A stretch of 64,000 bases of DNA from contig NZ_JACVFC010000007.1 in assembly GCF_014529935.1 (NCBI RefSeq), positions 1 through 64,000 on the forward strand. Direction: 5' to 3'. The notes under the pieces are model-generated. The model worked only from the letters and a program-made list of their open reading frames with translations, searched no databases and was not told where the DNA came from. This stretch comes from Chitinophaga qingshengii. Lineage in GTDB: Bacteria; Bacteroidota; Bacteroidia; Chitinophagales; Chitinophagaceae. The translations under genes were made by a program, and so were the position numbers. How positions within the stretch are numbered: position 1 is the first letter of the stretch; each line of letters begins with the position of its first letter. Below, in pieces: positions 10,016 through 20,100 of the stretch.

Positions 10016-13000
10016 GCATAGACCAGCTGATAGGTCAACTGATGGAGCAGGATACCTTTATCAGGTTGACCGGTGATAACCGCTTGCAGGTTATGATGCC
10101 AAAGGCGGGAGCGCAGAATGATGCGCTGCTGGCGGAATTGAGATCCCGCAAGGCCGAAGTGATCGCCTGGCTTCAGAACGGATCGGGCGAACGCCTTCCG
10201 GTGGCCGCTTTTGAAGAACAGGACCATTATCCCTGTTCCCATTCGCAACAAAGGCTTTGGCTACTGCAGCAACTTATCGGCGATGCACCGGCCTATCACA
10301 TCGCTGTTGGCTACCAGTTCCCGGATAGCCTTGATATTGCTGCATTCCGCAGGGCGCTGGCCCTGCTGGTATCGCAGCACGAAAGCCTGCGTACCTCGCT
10401 GCGGGAAATCGCAGATGAGCCCCGCCAGGTCGTATTGCCAGATATTAACGGGTATTTCTTCTATACAGATTATAGTGATGAATCGTTACAGGAAAGAGAA
10501 ATGATGGAAAAGCTGCAGGCATTCAGGGATCTGCCGTTTCAACTCGATACCGCACCGCTTTTCAGGATTGGATTATGGAAGAGATCGGCGCAGCAGTATT
10601 ACCTGTTGTTTGTGATGCATCATATCATCAGTGATGGATGGTCGATAGAAGTGCTGATGAAAGACCTGATCCGGTTTTATCGCCAGGAAACAGGCGGCAG
10701 CATTGGTTTTTCCGATAAGCTGCCCATACAATACAGGGATTATACTATGTGGCTGGAAACATGGCTGCAATCCGGAGAAATGCAACGGCACCGGGACTAC
10801 TGGCTAAAATTACTGGGAGATGATCTGCCGGTGCTGGACCTCCCGGTAGATTATACCAGACCTGTTGCCCAAACATTTAACGGCCGCCTGGTATCAGCAC
10901 AATTCCCGGTGAATACTTCCCTGGCATTTGCAGCACTGCTGAAGGAGCAAGGTTGTACCCTTTTTATGGGATTAACGGCCTTGATGAATACCTTATTCTT
11001 CCGCTATACCAACCAGCAGGATATCGTCCTGGGCACACCGGTAGCAGCGCGCCCGGACAAGTTACTGGAAGATCAGGTGGGCTTTTATATAAATACAATT
11101 GTATTGCGTACGAAAATACAGGAAGACGATTCATTTCTATCGATATTGAAAAGAACCCGTGAAACTGTATTGTCAGCATATGAGCACCAGCTCTATCCCT
11201 TTGATAAACTGGTGAAAGAGGTGAGCGACTACAGGGATACGAGCCGGTCTCCCGTTTTTGATGTATTACTCAGCTTCAATCCTGACGCCTATCTCGCAGG
11301 CGGCTTTCCGGAAGATGCACCGATACACGCAACTCCCTTGCCGATAGATGGTAATACCAGCCAGCTGGACCTGTCGTTCGATTTTACAGGGTATGATAAC
11401 GCACTGGCAGTATGCATCGAATACAATACCGATCTTTTTTCTGCAGCGCGCATCGACAGGATGATAGTACATCTGCAGCTGTTAATGCGGGAAGTGGTAG
11501 CGCATGCCCACACCCGGATTACGGCGCTGGACTATATACCGCCAGCGGAGAAGGAGCTATTGCTGTATGAGCTGAACTACTCCGAAAGGGCGCCGGACTA
11601 TCGCCATACCATCCATGAACTGTTTGAAAGGGAAGTGGAGAAATTTCCCGCAGCCCCGGCCGTTATACATGGTGCAACAGTGCTTTCATTCCGTGACCTG
11701 AATACTGCAGCCAACAGGATAGCACACCTGCTCTTGCGCCATGGCATCCGGAAGGGCGATTTTGTTGGCGTGTATCTCGAAAGAGGCGCGGACCTCGCAT
11801 GCGCCATCATCGGTATCATTAAGGCCGGCGGCGTATATGTACCCTTGGATCCGCAGCATCCGAAAGTCCGCATACAGCTGCAATTGCAGGATAGCACCCC
11901 TTTTGCCTTGATAACGGCTGCGCAGATGATAACAACGGATCCTGCATTTTTTAAAGACACAGGCGTCAAACTGTTGCTTGCGACAGATAAATTAAAAACA
12001 GACAGGCGACTGCTGGAAAATATGCTGGCGCTGAAAGTCGCCGACAGCCAGGAGCTCAACGGCATGCCGGAAAATAATCCGGATGTCCGCATATTGCCGG
12101 AAGACTGGGCTTACATGGTATATACATCCGGCACCACCGGAAAACCTAAAGGTGCGATCTTGCGCCACGACGGAGCAGTGAATCATATACTGGCGGAATA
12201 CCAGGAACTATCGCTTGCTGACGGTTTCCGCTTTTTGCAGAGCGCTAATATCTCCTCCGACATTTCGGTGTGGCAATTCATGGCGCCATGGCTTCGCGGC
12301 GGCGCCTGTGTAATTATCGACAAAGAAGATATTCAGCGCTATGACCAGCTGCTGGCGGTAATGGAAAGCCGGGAAGTGAGTATCGTAGAATTTGTAACAT
12401 CATATCTCGCGGGGTTGATATCGTTTCTGGAATACTACCCGCAACGCCGCCCTGCTTTAAAGCACCTGCAGTGGATGATGATTGTGGGCGAAGAAGTAAC
12501 GCCCGCTGTTGTAAATAAATGGCGTGCATTGTACCCTCATGTTGGCATACTGAATGGTTACGGGCCCGCTGAAGCTTCAGACGATATCACACAATACATC
12601 ATTGCAGATGCCTTGCCTGCAGATACCCTGAAAGTACCCATCGGACGGCCTTTGCCCAATCTTAATATTTTTCTGCTTGATAGTCGCCGGCAACTGCTGC
12701 CATTCGGATATTACGGCGAAATCTGTGTGTCCGGTATCGGGGTGGGCGCCGGGTACTGGAATCTGCCGGAAAAAACCAGTGAAGTATTCATTCCCAATTC
12801 ATTTGCAGGTACACTGGGAGAAACCATCTACCGCACGGGAGACCTTGGCCGCTGGCTGGCCGACGGCAACCTTGAATTCTGCGGACGTACCGACATGCAG
12901 ATCAAGGTGCGCGGTTTCAGAGTGGAAGTGGCGGAAATTGAAATGATATGCCGTGTACATGAATGGGTGGAGGATATCGTTGTGGAGATGAAGAACATCC

Positions 13001-15876
13001 CGCCATCCGGGAAAGCATTGGTAGCATATGTCATAAAAAGCCGGACAGAAATGGAAGACCAGGCAGTAGCGGATGCTTTGCAGGATTTTCTGGCTGCCAG
13101 GTTGCCCGACTACATGTGGCCCTCATACTTTGTATTTATGCAGGCGTTTCCCGTGAACCTGAGTGACAAGGTAGACCGGAAAGCATTGCCGGCGCCAACC
13201 GGCTCACCTGGCAGCAAACAATATGCGCCACCTGAAAGTGAGCTGGAAAGTAAACTGCTGGCCATTTGGGAGCAAGTGCTGGAAAAGGATGGATTAGGTG
13301 TATTGGCAGATTTCTTCAGGAACGGTGGCCATTCCCTCAAAGCTATTCAGATAACTTCCCGCATTTATCACGACATGGGGTTGCGTGTTTCACTGAAGGA
13401 TATTTTCATGTATCCCGCCGTCAGGAAACTGGCAGCCCACCTGGCAACCTTGCCTGTGGAAACGGATTTACATATTGACCGGGCGCCGGAAGCCGCAACT
13501 TATCCGCTGTCGCACGCACAACAACGGATATGGGTATCCGGAAAGTTGTACGAAGGCAATATGGCCTACAACATGCCCATGAAGTATATTTTCAACGGCC
13601 GCCTGAATGCTGCCGCACTCCGGCAGGCACTATACCTGCTGGCCGGGCGGCACGAAATATTAAGGACAGCTTTTATTGATGTCGATGGTGTTCCCTCACA
13701 GAAAATATTGCCCGTCGAACAGATGGAGCCACATCTCACCATTACCGGCATGCGCGGTGCAACGGAAGATGCAATAAGGGAAAAGGCAGAATTATTGCTG
13801 TGGCAGCCTTTCGACCTGAAAAAAGGGATGCTGTTCAGAGTAGATTTGTTACAGGTAGAAGAAGAGAAATACCTGCTGCTGTTTGTACTGCATCACATTA
13901 TTTCCGACGGCTGGTCTGAAGATATTTTCCTGAAAGAGCTGACCATGCTCTACGACAGTTGCTGCAAGGGAAATACATCTACCCTTCCGCCCCTGAAATT
14001 ACAGTACCGGGATTATGCTGTATGGCAACTGAAGTTCCTCGAAAGCCAGGCAGCTGAAAGACAGCTAAGGTACTGGCTCGACAAATTTTCTGCTGAAATA
14101 CCGCTGCTGCAATTGCCCGTCGATTATCCCAGGCAGGAACACAGAACATTTGATGCCATCGACCTGCGGTTTACCATTCCATCAAATGTGGCGGATCAAC
14201 TCCGGTCTATGGCCGCCGCCGCCGGTGCCAGCCTGTTCATGGTGTTGCAGTCGGCCATATACGTGCTGCTATACAGGTTTACTGCGCAAACAACACTGGT
14301 GATCGGGTCGCCTGTCGCTGCACGGACCCATGTGGATCTGGAAGGACAGATAGGCTGCTATATGAACATGCTGGCATTGCTAAACAGGATCGACCCGCAA
14401 AAGGAATGGACAGCTTTATTGCACCAGGTAAAGGAGAATACCCTGGATGCGTTCAATCATCAGGACTATCCTTTCGATCTGCTGTTGAAGGCATTGCAAC
14501 CGCAACGGCATCCGGGACGCCTGCCGCTTTTTGATGTCGGATTTACATGGTTGAATACGATCGGGCCGGGAGAAGCCGTGGCCATCTACGAACAAAGCAA
14601 CTATACAATAGAAGCCTATGCAGAGGGTGCCCGTACTGTGAAAGCCGATCTGTGGGTACACGCCTGGGAAGATGCGAACGGAGAGATCGGATGCAGCAGC
14701 TCTTTCAACAAAGGGCTATTCAGCGATCATACCGCCAGGCTCATATCCGGCACCTTCTCCCGGTTAATGCATCAATTGCCGCAATACATGCATACCAGCA
14801 TTTCCACCATCATAAACGAATTAACTGTTGAACATAAAAACGCCACTAACATGAATAGGAACGAAGCCAGGAAGAAGAACCTGGAAAAATTCTTCCAGGC
14901 AAAAGCGCAGCCTGCCACGGTTTCCTCCATGGTGAATGAATCCCTGCTTTCCAATGGAGCTTCCTCCGTTAAATTGGTGGAAAGCACTGTCATTGGCGTA
15001 AAGCTGAACTACTGGATAGAAAATAACCGGGCGCAGGTGGATGAATCGCTGCGACAATACGGAGGCATCTTGTTCCGCGGATTCAACATCGATACGCCGG
15101 AACGTGTACAGGAAGTTGCTGACAGCTTCGACGGAAAACAACTCCGGTATTTTGATCAGACTTCTCCGCGTAGCGCTATCACAGGACAGTTGTATACTTC
15201 TACTGACCATCCCCATCACCAGGTTATACATATGCACAACGAGCTGTCGTATTCCATGCAGTGGCCCTTGAATATTATGTTCTGCTGTATTACCCCGGCA
15301 ACAGCCGGTGGTGAAACACCGATAGCCGATGTCCGGCAAGTGTGGAAACAGCTGCGGCAGGAAACGAAAGACCGCTTCGCCGCCAACGGTGTGCGTTACG
15401 TAAGGAATATGAGAAACGGAGTCGGCCTCTCCTGGCAACAGGTATTTCAGACAGATGATAAAAGCACAGTAGAACAATATTTTGCTGATACAGGTATTGA
15501 CTACAATTGGATAAGCGACGATCACCTCCGTACCCGGTGGGACCGCCCCGCTGTGCTCCGGCACCCATTCACAAAAGAAGAAATATGGTTCAATCACGGT
15601 TACTTTTACAATGAATGGCTGATGGAAGATACCATGCGTCAGGTTTTAGGAGGAGAATCCGAACTGCCATTCAATACTTATTATGGAAACGGCCTGCCTA
15701 TCGAAGAAGAAACCATAGCCGAAATTGCCGCCGCCTTCGAACATTGCAAAATAGTTTTCCAATGGAAGAAAGGTGACGTGCTGCTACTGGATAATATGCT
15801 GATGGCGCACGGACGCAACCCCTTTGAAGGAAACCGAAAAATTGTGGTGGCCATGTTTAATCCGATTACCGTATGA
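10012..15876 (+). CDS. NRPS: docking-C-A-T-C fused to TauD-type hydroxylase
   Basis: This 1954-aa protein contains a TubC-like N-terminal docking domain (about 1-65), C (73-500, HHIISDG near 203), A (about 558-1060), T (GGHSL near 1104), a second C with intact HHIISDG (about 1164-1600) and a C-terminal Fe(II)/2-oxoglutarate dioxygenase (about 1613-1950). The A domain pocket is D-I-W-E-M-V-G-D-D-K: four acidic residues suggest a cationic side chain, but I cannot assign it. Its A4 region has Ser for the usual Phe before the key Asp, and A10 reads SDKVDRKALP. The dioxygenase shows the metal triad H1742-x-E1744 and H1933, with a GGETPIAD stretch as in SyrP-type aspartyl hydroxylases. Its likely target is the aspartyl residue on the first carrier of the next protein. 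It overlaps both neighbours by ATGA, consistent with translational coupling. Confidence 0.95.
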   Translation: MSIDQLIGQLMEQDTFIRLTGDNRLQVMMPKAGAQNDALLAELRSRKAEVIAWLQNGSGERLPVAAFEEQDHYPCSHSQQRLWLLQQLIGDAPAYHIAVGYQFPDSLDIAAFRRALALLVSQHESLRTSLREIADEPRQVVLPDINGYFFYTDYSDESLQEREMMEKLQAFRDLPFQLDTAPLFRIGLWKRSAQQYYLLFVMHHIISDGWSIEVLMKDLIRFYRQETGGSIGFSDKLPIQYRDYTMWLETWLQSGEMQRHRDYWLKLLGDDLPVLDLPVDYTRPVAQTFNGRLVSAQFPVNTSLAFAALLKEQGCTLFMGLTALMNTLFFRYTNQQDIVLGTPVAARPDKLLEDQVGFYINTIVLRTKIQEDDSFLSILKRTRETVLSAYEHQLYPFDKLVKEVSDYRDTSRSPVFDVLLSFNPDAYLAGGFPEDAPIHATPLPIDGNTSQLDLSFDFTGYDNALAVCIEYNTDLFSAARIDRMIVHLQLLMREVVAHAHTRITALDYIPPAEKELLLYELNYSERAPDYRHTIHELFEREVEKFPAAPAVIHGATVLSFRDLNTAANRIAHLLLRHGIRKGDFVGVYLERGADLACAIIGIIKAGGVYVPLDPQHPKVRIQLQLQDSTPFALITAAQMITTDPAFFKDTGVKLLLATDKLKTDRRLLENMLALKVADSQELNGMPENNPDVRILPEDWAYMVYTSGTTGKPKGAILRHDGAVNHILAEYQELSLADGFRFLQSANISSDISVWQFMAPWLRGGACVIIDKEDIQRYDQLLAVMESREVSIVEFVTSYLAGLISFLEYYPQRRPALKHLQWMMIVGEEVTPAVVNKWRALYPHVGILNGYGPAEASDDITQYIIADALPADTLKVPIGRPLPNLNIFLLDSRRQLLPFGYYGEICVSGIGVGAGYWNLPEKTSEVFIPNSFAGTLGETIYRTGDLGRWLADGNLEFCGRTDMQIKVRGFRVEVAEIEMICRVHEWVEDIVVEMKNIPPSGKALVAYVIKSRTEMEDQAVADALQDFLAARLPDYMWPSYFVFMQAFPVNLSDKVDRKALPAPTGSPGSKQYAPPESELESKLLAIWEQVLEKDGLGVLADFFRNGGHSLKAIQITSRIYHDMGLRVSLKDIFMYPAVRKLAAHLATLPVETDLHIDRAPEAATYPLSHAQQRIWVSGKLYEGNMAYNMPMKYIFNGRLNAAALRQALYLLAGRHEILRTAFIDVDGVPSQKILPVEQMEPHLTITGMRGATEDAIREKAELLLWQPFDLKKGMLFRVDLLQVEEEKYLLLFVLHHIISDGWSEDIFLKELTMLYDSCCKGNTSTLPPLKLQYRDYAVWQLKFLESQAAERQLRYWLDKFSAEIPLLQLPVDYPRQEHRTFDAIDLRFTIPSNVADQLRSMAAAAGASLFMVLQSAIYVLLYRFTAQTTLVIGSPVAARTHVDLEGQIGCYMNMLALLNRIDPQKEWTALLHQVKENTLDAFNHQDYPFDLLLKALQPQRHPGRLPLFDVGFTWLNTIGPGEAVAIYEQSNYTIEAYAEGARTVKADLWVHAWEDANGEIGCSSSFNKGLFSDHTARLISGTFSRLMHQLPQYMHTSISTIINELTVEHKNATNMNRNEARKKNLEKFFQAKAQPATVSSMVNESLLSNGASSVKLVESTVIGVKLNYWIENNRAQVDESLRQYGGILFRGFNIDTPERVQEVADSFDGKQLRYFDQTSPRSAITGQLYTSTDHPHHQVIHMHNELSYSMQWPLNIMFCCITPATAGGETPIADVRQVWKQLRQETKDRFAANGVRYVRNMRNGVGLSWQQVFQTDDKSTVEQYFADTGIDYNWISDDHLRTRWDRPAVLRHPFTKEEIWFNHGYFYNEWLMEDTMRQVLGGESELPFNTYYGNGLPIEEETIAEIAAAFEHCKIVFQWKKGDVLLLDNMLMAHGRNPFEGNRKIVVAMFNPITV
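14850..15873 (+). other. TauD/SyrP-like beta-hydroxylase domain
   Basis: This C-terminal domain of the preceding NRPS belongs to the Fe(II)/2-oxoglutarate TauD family. Visible ligands are His1742 and Glu1744 (HNE motif) and distal His1933 (MAHGR), with Arg residues after it that could bind 2-oxoglutarate. In this family an HxE pair instead of HxD is known from AsnO and SyrP, which hydroxylate Asn or Asp at the beta carbon. Together with the degenerate C domain that opens the next protein and the Asp-specific A domain there, this matches the interface-associated aspartyl beta-hydroxylase arrangement of hydroxyaspartate siderophores. The stereochemistry cannot be read from sequence by eye. Confidence 0.85.
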
Positions 15877-17190
15877 AAGAGATGAACAACATATACCAGT
15901 TGTCGCCTGTACAGAGAAGGCTGATGGCTTTAAAAGCAGCAGGGATGGAAGGAATGGCGCATGTATGCTCCGTTCGCATCCATCAACCGGATATTACCGG
16001 GCTGCAAATGCAGCTGAAACAGATCATCAGGAAACACGATATTTTCAGGACTGTATTCATAAAGGAGCTGGGGATGGATTTTGTTTGTCAGCAAGTGCGG
16101 CAATATACAGGCTTTGAGCTGTCAGTAATATCTCTTGAGCACTTGCCTGCAGCTGAGCAAATGATGCAGATCGCACAACACAGGCATGCTATGATATGTG
16201 CATTGAATGATCCTGATGCCGCCATTGCTGCTGAGTTGCTGATCACGGGAAAAGATCAGGGCCTGCTACTGCTGGGGGTATCCGCTACTGCAGGCGATCT
16301 GGCTTCCCTGAAAAATGTTTTGCAGGAACTGATACCGGCAGAAAAGCCGGTAGCGGAAAATGACCCGCCGCAGTTTATTCAATTCTCTGAATGGCATAAC
16401 CAGTTGTTAACAGAGCCACAGGAAGATGCGGCCGCTTTCTGGCAATACCAGCACCTCCGGGAAAACATGAGAGCCCCGTATCCCTTTCAGTCGCAGCGCC
16501 TGCATCAACCGCCGGCTCACCCGGGCGTCCTGCAAACGGATATCGATCATGATTGCCTCGAAAAACTACAAGCCTGTTGCCATGCCAGCCATGTTCCACT
16601 CGAGTCACTGTTGATGGCCTGCTGGTACCTGGTGTTATTCCGGCATGGCGACAATATCGCACCCGTCGTCGGCGTAGTGGAGCCATGCCGCAGCTATGAA
16701 GCATTTGAAGGGATAAATGGGCCACTTGCACAAACGCTGCCCCTGCGTTTGACAGTAGAGGCGAACCTGCCCGTAACGGATTTTATCTGCCGGCTCGGCG
16801 AGCAGCTGGAAGAGATGAGGCAGTGGCAGGACAATTTCCTGCTGGAAGAAGCGACACAGTTGTTACGCGGGCAATACAACTTCTTCAGGGCTGGGTTCTC
16901 TTTTGCAGATGTGATGCAATGGCACAACAACCACATTGATCATCTGTACAGCTTTTCGGACAGGTTCCTGTTACAAATCTTTGCATGGCGCCATGCGTCA
17001 GGGTTGGCACTTCACTATTACTATGAACCGCAGCATATACCCCGGGAAGCGATCAATTGCCTGCAGCAGTCCATGCGGAATATGTTGCTTCGCATAGCAG
17101 CAGATAATGAAGTGACTATTTCGGCGCTGCTGGATTTATATCCGGAGGAGCAACGCACCATTATGCATGTATACAGCGGATCGCAGCCTC
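15873..17190 (+). other. Interface-type degenerate condensation domain
   Basis: These N-terminal roughly 440 residues have the condensation fold signature (LSPVQRRL at the start, VPLESLLMACWYLVLFR in the middle) but not the active site. Where HHxxxDG belongs, residues 136-142 read V-S-A-T-A-G-D, so both histidines are gone and peptide-bond formation here is not expected. The real C domain for this module is at the end of the upstream protein, next to the TauD hydroxylase. In hydroxyaspartate siderophore synthetases such inactive interface domains sit directly before an Asp-specific A domain and position a TauD hydroxylase. That function is inferred here from order and motif loss. Confidence 0.75.
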
Positions 17191-20100
17191 CGTTGCCGCT
17201 TGCAGCTACTTTGCTGGAATCGCTGGAACAGCATGCCATACGCTCAGGAGAACGTATAGCTGTGACCCTTGGAGAGGCCCGATATACCTACAGCGAGTTA
17301 AATGACAAAGCCGGCCGGCTGGCAGCTTGCCTGCTTCATCAGCATCATTTACAGCCCGGGCATAAAATAGCCGTGGCCTTGCCCCGCTCTATAGATATGC
17401 TGGTGGTATTGATCGGCATACTAAAGGCCGGCTGCAGCTATATACCGCTGGATACCGGCATTCCTCTGAAACGTCTGCAGTTTATACTGGAAGACAGCAA
17501 GGCTGCATGTATTATCACCAACCGCATGTTCACATCCGCCCTGAAATGCCCGGTATTGCCCGCTGACGGGTTGTTCAGCCGGCTTAACGCTGCCGCATAT
17601 ACGAATCCGGCCATTGCCGTTGGCAGGGAAGAGGTTTGTTACAATATTTATACCTCAGGCACTACCGGCATCCCCAAAGGCGTAGAGATTACGCATGGTA
17701 ACCTGTCCAATTATCTCTCCTGGTTCTCTTCCTCATTCAGCATCACTGACTCGGACAAAGCGTTGGTATTTTCTTCCGTCGCTTTTGATCTTACCTATAC
17801 TACCCTGTGGTCTGCACTCTACAGCGGCGGCACCGTTTGCCTCCTGCCGGAAACAGAACGACTGGACCTTGAAATGCTTGTCAGTACGCTGAAGAATGAG
17901 AAGATCACCTATATCAAGTTAACGCCTTCGCACCTTTCACTGCTGGTGAACGAGAGTGATCTTGCTTTACACATAGATAGATTTGCCCTGCGGTTGATCA
18001 CTGTGGGAGGGGAGCGGATCAGGGTACCCGATATCGAAAGATATTTATCACTGGCGCCACGGTGCCGTTTTATTAATCACTATGGGCCTACAGAAACCAC
18101 TATTGGTACGGTTTTTAAAGAAATTACCGCAGATACGCTGGCGCATTTTGCTGACTTTCCGGTGATAGGGCGCCCCATCGCCAACAACGCGGCCTATATA
18201 CTGAACGAACAGGATATGCCAGTGCCGGTAGGTGTAACAGGAGAGCTTTGCATATCCGGCGCCGGTGTGGCAAAGGGATACATCGGGCAACCGGCATTCG
18301 GACACCTGTATAAAACGGGTGATCTCGCGCGATGGTTGCCGGATGGTAACATCGTATTTATCGGCAGGAAAGATTTTCAGTTGAAAATAAGAGGGTACAG
18401 GGTAGACCCGGAAGAAACAGCACAAGTCCTGAAAGGAACACCGGGCATTGACAATGCCGTCGTGATGGCCCGTGAACACGAAAGTGGTGTATATCTCGCC
18501 GCTTATTATACCGGTACCGTTTACAACGATCAGGATCTGCGGCAGATATTGGCTTTACAGTTGCCGGAATATATGATGCCCGCCGTTTGTGTGCATATGA
18601 AAAACTTTCCCTTAACACCAAACGGAAAAATAGATGGCGCCCTGTTACCTGATCCCCGGATGCAGCCAGTAACAGGAGAAGATGAAACAAGATTGCCGCA
18701 AACAGACCGTGAGAAGGCTTTTGCGCGTGTGTGGGCAGAAGTGCTCCGGTATTCACCGGTAAGCTTGAACGATAATTTCCTGCGAAAGGGAGGTGACTCA
18801 ATCAACGCTATCCAGATAGTTGCGCGCATGGCAAAAGAAGGCTACACCGTAAAGGTATTCGATATCTTCGCCTATCCCCGTCTGGCTGATCTGATTGCAC
18901 AGGCGCAAGGGATGACGCACGTTGCCAGGAGTGTGCATGATATTGGCAGCGCGCCGCTCACGCCCATACAGGCCCGCCTGCTGACGCAGCCGGATATTGC
19001 CGCACCGCATCATTTCAACCAGTCTGTAATGCTCAGGGGCCAATTCAAAACAGACGTGATGAGAAAGGTATTTGAAAAGATCACTGCTCATTATGATGTT
19101 TTCAGACTGGTTTTCAAACAGAAGAACGGCGGCTGGGTACAGGAATATGCTGAACAGCCGGGCTTCTTCACACTGGAAGAAGCAGACCTCAGCGGTACGG
19201 CCTATCCTTCGGAAAGCCTGCGCCTGCACGCCGATAAGCTCCAGGCTTCGCTTGATATTTCCACAGGTCCTTTGCTGAAGGCGTGTATCTATCATTTGCC
19301 TGATGCTGACCGCCTGCTGCTGGTGATGCACCACCTGATCACAGATGGTGTATCCTGGAGGATCTTACTGGAAGATATAGCCACCCTCACCACACAGTAT
19401 AATGAACAGCAAGCCCTCTCGCTTTCGCCTTGCACGGATGACTACATACAATGGGCAGCCCGGCTGCAGGAGTACGCCGGCAATGATGAAATATTACAGG
19501 AGCTGCCATACTGGAAAGAACAGGAGCGGATGGCCCTGCAAGCCCTGATCCCGCTGAAAAGTTCCAGTGAACAACCGGAAAGAGATACCCTGGGATTTAC
19601 GTTCGATAAAGCTAGTACGCAATTGCTCGGCGCCGGCTTGCATGATCTTTATGGCACTACTGCCAATGACGTATTGCTGGCGGCGTTGTCGAGAAGCCTG
19701 GCACAGGTATTTAACCTGAAAATGATAGCATTGGCATTGGAAGGGCATGGCCGGGAAGACATCATCCCGGGAATGGATGTTTCCCGCACGATGGGCTGGT
19801 TTACGAGTATTTACCCGGTAGTGATCAATATAGACAGTATAGGCGATCCCATTAGCCTGCTGCTGGAAACAAAAGCGACACTGGATAAGGTGCCACGCAA
19901 AGGTATCGGTTATGGCATACTGAAATATCTCACCGGAAGCCATTTGGACATGCCGGTACAAGTGAGTTTCAACTACCTCGGGAGATTTGATACGGCTGTG
20001 AGTGAGGAACCGTTTGGGCTCGCCGCAGAAGACAGGGGCGCTGAGTGCCATCCGGATAATAAACGTTTCTTTGCGATGGAGGTAACGGCCGTTATTACCG

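Noticed and set aside
14821..15597. 258-codon open frame on the minus strand
   Set aside because: It lies fully inside the C-TauD region of the NRPS; the + strand frame has clear domains and the antisense product has none. Other antisense frames inside the NRPS genes, such as 4094-4849, were rejected for the same reason.
15873..17190. Starter C domain for fatty-acyl loading
   Set aside because: The active-site histidines are missing and an intact C domain sits at the end of the upstream protein, so an interface role fits better.
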